Source: Asticcacaulis excentricus CB 48
Lineage (GTDB): Bacteria > Pseudomonadota > Alphaproteobacteria > Caulobacterales > Caulobacteraceae
Reading direction: 5' to 3'
NCBI RefSeq assembly: GCF_000175215.2
Contig: NC_014816.1
Span: 434,001-498,000 of the forward strand
DNA: 64,000 nt
Below the pieces are notes generated by a model. That model was not told the origin of the DNA. It did not search any database and worked only from the letters and a program-made list of their open reading frames with translations. The position numbers and the translations under genes are program-made. Positions 25,488 through 33,292 of the stretch are shown in pieces. Numbering within the stretch: position 1 is the first letter of the stretch; every line of letters begins with the position of its first letter.

Positions 25488-26342
25488 ATGACCGCTTCCC
25501 AAAAGATCGCCTATCAGGGTGAACCCGGCGCCTTCAGCCATCAGGCCTGCCGCCGCTGGTTCCCCGATTATGAGCCGACCGCCTTCCCGTCCTTTGAGGC
25601 GGCCTTTGCGGCGGTGGAGGCGGGTGAATGCGCTCTGGGCATGATTCCAGTCGAAAACGCGTTGGCCGGGCGGGTGGCCGACGTGCACCACCTTTTGCCG
25701 CATTCGGGTCTGAAGATCATCGGTGAGCGCTTCTTACCTATCGAAATGACTTTGATGGGTACGCCAGACGCCGAACTGTCGGACATCAAGGTGGCCTTTT
25801 CGCACACCATGGCCCTGATGCAGTGCCGCAACTCCCTGAACGCCTTGGGCATCCGCCCGGAAATCTATCACGATACCGCCGGTGCGGCCCGCCGCCTCAG
25901 CGAAACGAAAGAGCGTGACCGCGCCGCCATCGCGCCGGAAATCGCAGCGGAACTTTATGGCCTGAAAATCCTGCGTCGCAATCTGGAAGACGCGCACAAC
26001 AACACCACGCGCTTTCTGGTTCTTAGCGCGCAGGCAGAAGTCTCCGACCCCGTGGACGCCGAACGTGTCCTGACCAGCTTTGTCTTCGGAGTGCGCAACA
26101 TCCCGGCGGCGCTTTATAAGGCGCTGGGCGGTTTTGCCACCAGCGGGATCAATATGATCCGGCTGGAAAGCTATATCCGCGATGGCATCTTTGCCTCGAC
26201 CTTCTTCTATGCCGAGGTCGAAGGCCGCCCCAGCGACCGCCTGCTGAAACTGGCGTTTGAGGAACTGGCCTTCTTCGCCGAAGAGGTGGAGTTGCTGGGC
26301 GTCTACGCCATGGACCCCTTTCGCGCCTCGCAGGGGGTGTGA
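25488..26342 (+). CDS. pheA: Prephenate dehydratase
   Basis: This 284-aa monofunctional enzyme converts prephenate to phenylpyruvate in phenylalanine synthesis. The catalytic domain (1-180) has AYQGEPGAFSHQA, MIPVENALAGRV, and the essential Thr motif NNTTRFLVL. The ACT domain (about 195-275) has FGVRNIPAALYKALGGFATSGINMIRLESY; the usual ESRP phenylalanine-binding motif reads ESYI here. There is no fused chorismate mutase. The gene converges with ccmG, 4 bp apart. Confidence 0.92.
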   Translation: MTASQKIAYQGEPGAFSHQACRRWFPDYEPTAFPSFEAAFAAVEAGECALGMIPVENALAGRVADVHHLLPHSGLKIIGERFLPIEMTLMGTPDAELSDIKVAFSHTMALMQCRNSLNALGIRPEIYHDTAGAARRLSETKERDRAAIAPEIAAELYGLKILRRNLEDAHNNTTRFLVLSAQAEVSDPVDAERVLTSFVFGVRNIPAALYKALGGFATSGINMIRLESYIRDGIFASTFFYAEVEGRPSDRLLKLAFEELAFFAEEVELLGVYAMDPFRASQGV

Positions 26343-26346
26343 TTAG

Positions 26347-26886
26347 CTACGGGAGCTTTGTCCCTTCGCTGACGGCCTGATATACCGCAGGTATGGTTTC
26401 CGGCACGATGGGGCCAGTGATCTTGTCGATCACCACACCGTCCGCGCCGACGATGAAGGTTTCTGGCACGCCCGAAATCCCCAGATCGAGTCCCATCTGT
26501 CCGTCTTCGTCAGACAGTATGCGCGCGTAAGGGTTGCCGTGCTTTTCAATGAAGCTCAGCCCATTGATCGGCGTGTCCTTATGGTCGATGCCGATAATGA
26601 TGACACCCTTGGCCTTCAGGTCCATCAGATAGGGATGCTCGGCCAGGCACGGCGTGCACCATGAGGCAAAGACATTGACCAGAACCGGCTTGCCTGACGC
26701 ACGTGCGATCGCCGGCAAGGAGACCAGCGACCCGTCGTGCAGATCGGTAAGTTCGCGCGCCGGCAGCGATTTGCCCACCAGTTCTGCGGGGGCGTAATCG
26801 GTCTTTTTATGGAAGTTATACCAGCCGAGTACGGCCAGAAGCCCCACCAGCAGGATCAGAGGCGCGGCCAGTAGAAGGCGCCTCAT
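26347..26886 (-). CDS. ccmG: Cytochrome c maturation thioredoxin CcmG/DsbE
   Basis: This 179-aa periplasmic, membrane-anchored thioredoxin-fold protein reduces apocytochrome cysteines before haem attachment. An N-terminal helix (about 5-22) is followed by the WYNFHKKTDYAPAELVGKSLPA segment, the active site WCTPC in FASWCTPCLAEHPYL, the CcmG-type acidic loop, and the cis-Pro region GVPETFIVG. It is the last gene in the ccm run and overlaps ccmD by 4 bp. Confidence 0.92.
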   Translation of the reverse strand: MRRLLLAAPLILLVGLLAVLGWYNFHKKTDYAPAELVGKSLPARELTDLHDGSLVSLPAIARASGKPVLVNVFASWCTPCLAEHPYLMDLKAKGVIIIGIDHKDTPINGLSFIEKHGNPYARILSDEDGQMGLDLGISGVPETFIVGADGVVIDKITGPIVPETIPAVYQAVSEGTKLP

Positions 26887-27059
26887 GCGCCTACCTTCTG
26901 GGCCTTTTCGGCAGCCAGGGTCTCCTGCAACGCCTTGAGCTTGGCCGCGCGGTCACGATGTGCACGCACGCTCAGCACCATGAGGCTGAGCAGGGCCAGC
27001 GCCGTAACGCCATAGCTGCCCCAGACGAAAAAGGCGTACTTGCCCATATTCAAATCCAT
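26883..27059 (-). CDS. ccmD: Haem exporter protein CcmD
   Basis: The start at MDLNMGKYAFFVWGSYG gives 58 aa; the longer frame beginning in ccmC is rejected because CcmD proteins are short and the ATG overlaps the ccmC stop (TAATG). It has one membrane helix (about 9-30), then a basic amphipathic tail RAHRDRAAKLKALQETL. CcmD helps release holo-CcmE from the CcmABC complex. Confidence 0.85.
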   Translation of the reverse strand: MDLNMGKYAFFVWGSYGVTALALLSLMVLSVRAHRDRAAKLKALQETLAAEKAQKVGA

Positions 27060-27793
27060 TATGCCCCTCCTTCGCGGAAGCCCAGACGCGCTCGCAGCCC
27101 GTTGTATTTTCGGTTCAGGATTTCCGTATCGATGCGGATCAGCCACAGCCAGACGAACAGCGCCTTATAGGCCAGTGCCATCACCAGCAGCGGCCACAGC
27201 ATGGACGGGGCGACGGTGGGGCCATCCGGACGGAAAACCGAAGCCCCCTGATGCAGGGTGTTCCACCAATCGACCGAAAACTTGATGATGGGCAGGTTGA
27301 TCAGGCCAATTAGTGCCAGAATGGCGGTTGATTTGGCCGCCCGCTGCTCGTCTTCGATCGAGGCGTGCAAGGCGATATAGCCGATATAGAAGAGGAACAG
27401 CACCAGCACCGAGGTCATGCGCCCGTCCCACTCCCACCAGGTGCCCCACATGGGCTTGCCCCACAAAGAGCCAGTGATAAGGGCCAGTGCGGTGAAGACG
27501 GCTCCGATGGGGGCGGCGGCCTTGGCAGCGGCATCGGCCAGAGCGTGACGGAAGATCAGCCCGAAGAAGCTGGCTACGCCCATTACAAGATAGGTAAACA
27601 ACGCCATCCACGCCGCCGGAACGTGGATGTACATTATGCGCACCGTGTCGCCCTGCTGATAGTCTTCGGGCGAGGCGAAGCAGAGATAAAGTCCCCACGC
27701 AAAAAGCACGAGGCTCAGCCCAGCCACCCACGGGCGCACGGGCGTAAACACCTTTGAGAAACGTTCCGGATTGGCCAGCCAGCTGATAATCAT
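27059..27793 (-). CDS. ccmC: Haem transporter/lyase subunit CcmC
   Basis: The 244-aa product has six membrane helices and the periplasmic tryptophan-rich WWD motif WGTWWEWDGRMTSVLVL, which presents haem to CcmE. Conserved His ligands flank it (HVPAAW and the C-terminal LHQGASV). It overlaps ccmD by 1 bp and follows ccmB by 42 bp on the minus strand. It is well conserved at full length. Confidence 0.93.
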   Translation of the reverse strand: MIISWLANPERFSKVFTPVRPWVAGLSLVLFAWGLYLCFASPEDYQQGDTVRIMYIHVPAAWMALFTYLVMGVASFFGLIFRHALADAAAKAAAPIGAVFTALALITGSLWGKPMWGTWWEWDGRMTSVLVLFLFYIGYIALHASIEDEQRAAKSTAILALIGLINLPIIKFSVDWWNTLHQGASVFRPDGPTVAPSMLWPLLVMALAYKALFVWLWLIRIDTEILNRKYNGLRARLGFREGGA

Positions 27794-27835
27794 GGGTGTC
27801 TCACATAGGCGGTTTCATGTGGAGCGACAAGTCTG

Positions 27836-28525
27836 TCAATTTAACGCACTCCGCAGCGCCGCGCCCATGGCGATGGGGCCCAGTGCCAGCGCAAACAGGC
27901 CGTAGGCGCAGAGCAGGCTAAGCGCCTGAAACACAGGTGCTCCGGTGACGAAGGCCTGCATCAGGCCAGCGCCAAAAATAACTGGCGGCACATAGAAGGG
28001 TAGGACCAGCAGGGCGATCAGCACCCCACCCTTGCGCGACCCCAGAGTCAGAGAGGCCCCTGCGCCACCGATCAGGGCGAAGCTGAACGAGCCGATCAGG
28101 GCGGCGACCAGCGCCCAGCCGGCCACGCCCACGGGCGCACCCAGCAGGATCATCACCACGGGCGTCATCAGCGATAGGATCAGGCCCGTCCCCAGCCACT
28201 GCGCCAGACATTTGAGGAACGCCACCCATTCAAGTGCTAGCGGCCCGGTGCGCAACAGGTCGAACACCCCCTCTTCGTAATCGCGCTCAAACAGCCGTTC
28301 CAGTGACAGGAGCGAGGCCAGCGCGAGACAAAGCCACGTCAGGCCGGGCGCGATCTTCGACAGGGTTTGCGCCTCCGGGCCGAGGCTGAGCGGCACCATC
28401 GCCATCAGGGTCAGATAGAACCCGGCCGCCAGCACCGGCCCACCACCGCGCGCCAGAGACAGGCCCAGATCGCGCTTCAACAGGGCGAGGGAAGGGGAGG
28501 GCGGCCTTGCCTTTAACTCACCCAT
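27836..28525 (-). CDS. ccmB: Haem exporter membrane subunit CcmB
   Basis: The 229-aa six-helix permease carries the CcmB motifs KRDLGLSLARGGGPVLAAGFYL at the N-terminus and ERDYEEGVFDLLRTGPLALEWVA. It pairs with the ATPase CcmA, whose stop it overlaps by 8 bp. Together with CcmC and CcmD they free haem-loaded CcmE in the periplasm. Confidence 0.92.
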   Translation of the reverse strand: MGELKARPPSPSLALLKRDLGLSLARGGGPVLAAGFYLTLMAMVPLSLGPEAQTLSKIAPGLTWLCLALASLLSLERLFERDYEEGVFDLLRTGPLALEWVAFLKCLAQWLGTGLILSLMTPVVMILLGAPVGVAGWALVAALIGSFSFALIGGAGASLTLGSRKGGVLIALLVLPFYVPPVIFGAGLMQAFVTGAPVFQALSLLCAYGLFALALGPIAMGAALRSALN

Positions 28526-29147
28526 AGACGGTCTCCATCGCCGGCGCCGTCAGGCGCAGTTCGCGCACGTCAAACGGTAGCGGGTCGTGCACGGCGCACA
28601 CGATCAGCCCGCCCGCGCTCAGATGCGCCCGCATCAGTTCAGCCAGCTTCGCCCGCTGTTCGGCATCGAGCGGTGACATGGGCTCATCGAGCAGCCAGAC
28701 GGGGCGTTTGGCCATGATGAGCCGCGCGCAGGACAATCTGCGCTTCTGCCCCGCCGACAGCATGCGTGTTTCCAGCTCCAGTAGAGGTGACAGGTTCAGC
28801 CATCGGATCGCCTCCGCCTGCCCCGCCGCCGTGCCGCCGAGAAAAGCGCGCTGAAAGTCCAGTTCCGCCCCGGCCAGACGCCCCGGGGACAGGGCTTCGG
28901 CGTGGCCGAGATAGTGAGCCTGGGCCGCCATTGACCCCTCCGGATCAACCCCGCCCACATAGCGCACGCTGCCGCCGTCTGGCCGGATAAATCCGGCCAA
29001 TGTGCGCAGCAGCGTCGTCTTGCCCACACCATTGGCCCCGGTCAGGGCGACGCATTCACCCGGTGCGACTGAAAACGACAGGTCGTGAATCAGGTGGCGG
29101 TAGCCTTTTTTCAGGCTCAGCGCGTCCACCATAAGAGAGAGGGCCAT
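28518..29147 (-). CDS. ccmA: Cytochrome c maturation ABC ATPase CcmA
   Basis: This ABC ATPase of about 209 aa has Walker A GANGVGKTTLL, the signature LSAGQKRRLSCARL and Walker B VWLLDEPMSPLD. The ATG at 29147 is chosen; an in-frame TTG at 29168 has a G-rich stretch too close to it to serve as a ribosome site, and an ATG six codons further in (MVDALSLKKG) is another option. It is the first gene of the ccmABCDG operon and is divergent from acnA. Confidence 0.9.
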   Translation of the reverse strand: MALSLMVDALSLKKGYRHLIHDLSFSVAPGECVALTGANGVGKTTLLRTLAGFIRPDGGSVRYVGGVDPEGSMAAQAHYLGHAEALSPGRLAGAELDFQRAFLGGTAAGQAEAIRWLNLSPLLELETRMLSAGQKRRLSCARLIMAKRPVWLLDEPMSPLDAEQRAKLAELMRAHLSAGGLIVCAVHDPLPFDVRELRLTAPAMETVYG

Positions 29148-29249
29148 CAGGCGAAAACTTCCGAACAAATTCCCCCCGACGGGGGCTTCTTCATAGACGA
29201 GTAGCCGGAAGCGGTTTAGAAGGCAATTGACCGCGCCATCGGCCGGTAA

Positions 29250-29366
29250 CCGTGCGACCCCGGACAGGACCCTGTGCGTCCGTCAGGGCGGAACGCGCGA
29301 CGCCGGTGTCAGGCCCATTGGGGGCCGCGATGTTCCCACCTTACGCGGTCGGAAGGAAAAGCGACC
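29250..29366 (+). promoter_or_regulatory. Structured 5' leader of acnA
   Basis: The segment holds overlapping complements: GGAC (29262) with GTCC (29278), and CCCTG (29270) with CAGGG (29284). Because they interleave they could form a pseudoknot. A later hairpin GGCCC-ATTG-GGGGCC (29312) precedes the GGAAGGA ribosome site. I do not recognise a known riboswitch. Confidence 0.3.
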
Positions 29367-32045
29367 ATGTCCCTCGACAGCTTTATTTCTAAGGCCGAAC
29401 TTACCGTCGGCGAACACACCTACACCTATTTTGACCTTAAGGCTGCCGAAGCCAACGGCCTTCCCAACATCACGCGACTGCCCGCCTCGCTGAAGGTGCT
29501 GCTGGAAAACCTGCTGCGCAACGAAGACGGCGTGTCGGTGACCAAGGCGGATATTCAGGCACTGGCCAACTGGATCGACAATAAGGGCTCAGTTGAACAC
29601 GAGATCGCCTTCCGCCCGGCGCGCGTCCTGATGCAGGACTTCACCGGCGTTCCCGCCGTCGTGGACCTGGCGGCCATGCGCGACGCCATGGTCAAGCTGG
29701 GGGCCGATCCGGCCAAGATCAATCCGCTCAACCCGGTGGACCTCGTCATCGACCACTCGGTCATGGTCGATTATTTCGGCACGGCGGATGCGGCCAAAAA
29801 GAATGTGGACCGCGAATATGAGCGCAATATGGAACGCTATAACTTCCTGCGCTGGGGCTCGTCGGCCTTTAACAATTTCCGCGTGGTGCCGCCGGGTACC
29901 GGCATCTGCCATCAGGTCAATTTGGAATACCTGGCGCAGACCGTTTGGACGAGCGTCGCGGGCGGCGGCGACGTCGCCTATCCGGACACGGTGGTCGGCA
30001 CCGATTCACACACCACCATGGTCAACGGCCTGAGCGTGCTCGGCTGGGGCGTTGGCGGCATCGAGGCCGAAGCCGCTATGCTGGGCCAGCCGATCCCCAT
30101 GCTGATCCCCGAAGTGATCGGTTTCAAGCTGACCGGCAAGCTGCCGGAAGGCGCCACCGCCACCGACCTCGTCCTGACCATCACCCAGATGCTGCGCAAA
30201 AAGGGCGTGGTTGGCAAGTTCGTCGAGTATTTCGGCGAAGGCCTGACCACCCTGTCGCTGGAAGATCAGGCGACCATCGCCAATATGGCTCCGGAATATG
30301 GCGCGACCTGCGGCTTCTTCCCGGTGTCTCAGGCCACCATCGACTACCTGACGGCCACCAATCGTGAGCCCGCCCGCGTTGCGCTGGTTGAAGCTTATGC
30401 CAAGCAGCAGGGCCTGTGGCTCGATCCGGAAAACGATCCGGTCTTCACCGATACGCTGGAGCTTGACCTCGGTGGCGTGCTGCCGTCGCTGGCCGGTCCC
30501 AAGCGCCCGCAGGACCGCGTGCTGCTGAGCGACGCGGCATCGGAATTTGCCAAGGCCTTGAGCGGTGAGTTCAACAAGGCTGGTGACGAAACCCGCTCTG
30601 CCGCCGTCGCCGGCACCGACTACAGCGTCAAGCACGGCGATGTGGTGATTGCCGCCATCACCTCGTGCACCAACACCTCCAACCCGTCGGTGCTGATCGC
30701 CGCCGGTCTGGTGGCGCGTAAGGCCAAAACGCTGGGCCTCAGCGTCAAGCCGTGGGTCAAGACCTCGCTCGCCCCCGGTTCGCAGGTGGTCACCGACTAT
30801 CTCAATGCCGCAGGCCTGACCGCCGATCTCGATGCCCTGGGCTTCAACCTGACCGGCTATGGCTGCACCACCTGCATCGGCAATTCCGGCCCGCTGCCCG
30901 AAGCCATTTCGGCGGCCATCAACGAAGCCGACCTCGTCGCCTGTTCGGTCCTGTCTGGCAACCGCAACTTCGAAGGCCGTGTGAACCCCGACGTGCGCGC
31001 CAACTATCTGGCCTCACCGCCGCTGGTCGTCGCCTATGCGCTGGCCGGGTCGCTGAATGTCAACCTCTCGACCGACGCTCTGGGCACCGGCAGCAATGGT
31101 GAGCCGGTCTATCTCAAGGACATCTGGCCCACTAACGCCGAGATTGCCGAGATTCAGCGCGCCAACGTCACCCATGACAAGTTCAGCGCCCGCTACGCCG
31201 ACGTCTTCAAGGGCGACGAACACTGGCAGGCCATCTCCGTGTCGGGCGGTCAGACCTATCAGTGGGACGCCACCTCGACCTACGTAGCCAACCCGCCCTA
31301 TTTCGAGGGCATGACCATGACCCCGGAAAAGGTCACCGACATCGTCGAAGCCCGCGTGCTCGGCATCTTCGGCGACTCGATCACCACCGACCACATTTCG
31401 CCGGCCGGCTCGATCAAGAAGACCTCGCCCGCCGGTCAGTGGCTGACCGACCACGACGTGCCGGTGTCGGAGTTCAACTCCTACGGCGCGCGTCGCGGCC
31501 ACCACGAAGTCATGATGCGCGGCACCTTCGCCAATATCCGCATCCGCAACAAGATCACGCCGGACATCGAAGGCGGGGTGACCAAACACTTCCCGTCGGG
31601 CGACGTTATGGCCATCTATGACGCGGCCATGCGCTACAAGGCCGAAGGCCGCAGCATGGTCATCTTCGCGGGCAAGGAATACGGCACCGGCTCATCGCGC
31701 GACTGGGCGGCCAAGGGCACCAAGCTTCAGGGCGTGCGCGCCGTCATCGCCGAGTCGTTCGAGCGTATCCACCGCTCCAACCTGGTCGGCATGGGCGTCC
31801 TGCCCTTGCAGTTCAAGATCGACGGCTGGCAGAAGCTGGGCCTGACGGGTGAGGAAATCGTCACCATTCGCGGCCTCGAAACCGTCCAGCCGCGTCAGGA
31901 ACTGATCGTCGAGCTGTTCCGCGCTTCGGACGGCAAGGTGGCCCGCTTCCCGGTCCGCTGCCGCATCGACACCCCGACCGAGCTTGAATATTTCAAAAAC
32001 GGCGGCGTCATGCCCTACGTGCTGCGCAATCTGGCCCGTGGCTAG
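29367..32045 (+). CDS. acnA: Aconitate hydratase A
   Basis: This 892-aa monomeric aconitase interconverts citrate and isocitrate in the TCA cycle. Iron-sulfur ligands are visible: Cys in SCTNTSNPSVLIAAG and two Cys in GYGCTTCIGNSG. Substrate residues occur in VPPGTGICHQVNLE, GTDSHTTMVNGL and the C-terminal swivel domain GKEYGTGSSRDWAAKG. The start is ATG with GGAAGGA 9 nt before it; an in-frame extension back to 29274 lies in the structured leader and is rejected. The iron-regulatory-protein/AcnA architecture is complete. Confidence 0.95.
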   Translation: MSLDSFISKAELTVGEHTYTYFDLKAAEANGLPNITRLPASLKVLLENLLRNEDGVSVTKADIQALANWIDNKGSVEHEIAFRPARVLMQDFTGVPAVVDLAAMRDAMVKLGADPAKINPLNPVDLVIDHSVMVDYFGTADAAKKNVDREYERNMERYNFLRWGSSAFNNFRVVPPGTGICHQVNLEYLAQTVWTSVAGGGDVAYPDTVVGTDSHTTMVNGLSVLGWGVGGIEAEAAMLGQPIPMLIPEVIGFKLTGKLPEGATATDLVLTITQMLRKKGVVGKFVEYFGEGLTTLSLEDQATIANMAPEYGATCGFFPVSQATIDYLTATNREPARVALVEAYAKQQGLWLDPENDPVFTDTLELDLGGVLPSLAGPKRPQDRVLLSDAASEFAKALSGEFNKAGDETRSAAVAGTDYSVKHGDVVIAAITSCTNTSNPSVLIAAGLVARKAKTLGLSVKPWVKTSLAPGSQVVTDYLNAAGLTADLDALGFNLTGYGCTTCIGNSGPLPEAISAAINEADLVACSVLSGNRNFEGRVNPDVRANYLASPPLVVAYALAGSLNVNLSTDALGTGSNGEPVYLKDIWPTNAEIAEIQRANVTHDKFSARYADVFKGDEHWQAISVSGGQTYQWDATSTYVANPPYFEGMTMTPEKVTDIVEARVLGIFGDSITTDHISPAGSIKKTSPAGQWLTDHDVPVSEFNSYGARRGHHEVMMRGTFANIRIRNKITPDIEGGVTKHFPSGDVMAIYDAAMRYKAEGRSMVIFAGKEYGTGSSRDWAAKGTKLQGVRAVIAESFERIHRSNLVGMGVLPLQFKIDGWQKLGLTGEEIVTIRGLETVQPRQELIVELFRASDGKVARFPVRCRIDTPTELEYFKNGGVMPYVLRNLARG

Positions 32046-32095
32046 GATTGAAGAGAGAAGAGGCAGGGGGCTTGCCCCCTGCACCCCGATACAGG

Positions 32096-32125
32096 AGCCC
32101 CGTCGTCACTGGCGGGGCTTTTTTT
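32096..32125 (+). terminator. Terminator after acnA
   Basis: AGCCCCG and CGGGGCT pair around a 10-nt loop and run into seven Ts. A separate perfect hairpin GCAGGGGGC-TT-GCCCCCTGC lies just before it at 32063-32082. Confidence 0.88.
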
Positions 32126-32462
32126 AGAGCAGCCCCTCCGCCTGCAACTGCTGCTGCCACAGGTCTTTGCGGCGTTTCAGATCGTCTTTGTGCGCCATGT
32201 CAGAATAGTCTTCCGGCACGCGATCCAGCGCTTCATAGCGAAACTCGGTCTCGCCATGCGCGTTCCACGCGGCTTGCAGGCTGGCGTGACGGTGACTGCC
32301 CAGTCGCAGCGTGAACCACAGACCGTTCTGCTGTGCCTCCAGATTGCGGCTGGCCCCCACCCACGTCTCGCCCGTGGCCTTGCAGATCACCGCATAGACC
32401 CCGCGTATCGCCTTCCGCTCTTTATAAGCCGCTATGGCCGCCTTCTTTTCATGGCTGTCCAT
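32124..32462 (-). CDS. Small GIY-YIG-type nuclease-domain protein
   Basis: The chosen start (AAGGAG, 7 nt before ATG) gives 112 aa. An N-terminal helix MDSHEKKAAIAAYKERKA is followed by the GIY-YIG core RGVYAVICKATGETWVGASRNL, where the tyrosine pairs read GVY and WVG, and the Arg of the active site is present (ASRNL). LRLGSHRHASLQAAWNAHG and the FRYEALDRV strand follow. The family includes stand-alone proteins of unknown target. It is divergent from the DUF2239 gene, 71 bp apart, between the two aconitase genes. Confidence 0.75.
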   Translation of the reverse strand: MDSHEKKAAIAAYKERKAIRGVYAVICKATGETWVGASRNLEAQQNGLWFTLRLGSHRHASLQAAWNAHGETEFRYEALDRVPEDYSDMAHKDDLKRRKDLWQQQLQAEGLL

Positions 32463-32533
32463 GATCTTTCTCCTTTGACAGCGGCGCGGATAGTGCATAT
32501 TTTTATCCGGGTAAAATAAATTTTGAGAGCCTG

Positions 32534-33112
32534 ATGACGTCCGAACCTCTCTATGCCGTGTTTCAAGCGGCTCGCCGCCTGATCGTCGGTACACCCGCCG
32601 AAGCCGCACTGGCCGCCCACAAAGCCCTTGAGGTGCAGCCCGACACCCCCGTTATCGTCTTTGATCGCGCGACGGGTGCGGTGGTTGATCTTGACCTGCG
32701 CGGCGACGAAGCGGCCATTCAGGCGCGCTACGCCCCCACGCCTGAAGTTTCGCCTGAAATTGCCCCTGAAACCGTCAAACGCGGGCGGCCAAAGCTCGGG
32801 GTCGTGCCGCGCGAAGTCACGCTTCTGCCGCGCCATTGGGAGTGGCTGGGGCAGCAGCCGGGCGGCGCGTCAGTGACCCTGCGCAAGCTGATTGACGCCG
32901 CGCGCAAAGGCGGCCCGGACCCAAAGGCGCGCCTCAATGCCGCCTATCGGGTGATGGTCACTCTGGCGGGAGACCGCGAAGGGTTCGAAGAGGCGTCGCG
33001 CGCCCTATTTGCCGGGGATCGCGACGCGCTTCGTCAGCGCCTTGCCGTCTGGCCTGCCGATATTGGCAAGGAGGTTCTGGCCTGCCTCGCAATTGACCTG
33101 ACCAGCACCTGA
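32534..33112 (+). CDS. DUF2239 family protein
   Basis: The 192-aa cytosolic protein matches the DUF2239 pattern: an N-terminal alpha/beta part (PVIVFDRATGAVVDLDLRG), a central basic RGRPKLGVVPREVTLLPRHWEWL, and a helical C-terminal half (SVTLRKLIDAARK, RVMVTLAGDREGFEEASRALFAGD). The RGRPKLG segment resembles an AT-hook-like or ribbon DNA-binding arm, but the biochemical role of the family is not known to me. It lies between the divergent GIY-YIG gene and acnB. Confidence 0.75.
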   Translation: MTSEPLYAVFQAARRLIVGTPAEAALAAHKALEVQPDTPVIVFDRATGAVVDLDLRGDEAAIQARYAPTPEVSPEIAPETVKRGRPKLGVVPREVTLLPRHWEWLGQQPGGASVTLRKLIDAARKGGPDPKARLNAAYRVMVTLAGDREGFEEASRALFAGDRDALRQRLAVWPADIGKEVLACLAIDLTST

Positions 33113-33292
33113 GCCGTGCATCATGGCCAAAAGCGCCGTTCAGGAGTGAAAAACAAACTTCACCCATGCAAATTTCTGCGCCGTTTCACGCCCATTTTAC
33201 CCCTGTGGCCTATGCAAGGCTTCGCGCCTGCGATATGCGCCAAACCAAGGACTCCATAAGTCCGTCCCCAGACCCTTTCCAAAGGTGTACCG

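Noticed and set aside
29274..29366. Longer N-terminus for aconitase A
   Set aside because: The added 31 residues are Arg/Cys-rich with no aconitase match, and a good ribosome site precedes the ATG at 29367.
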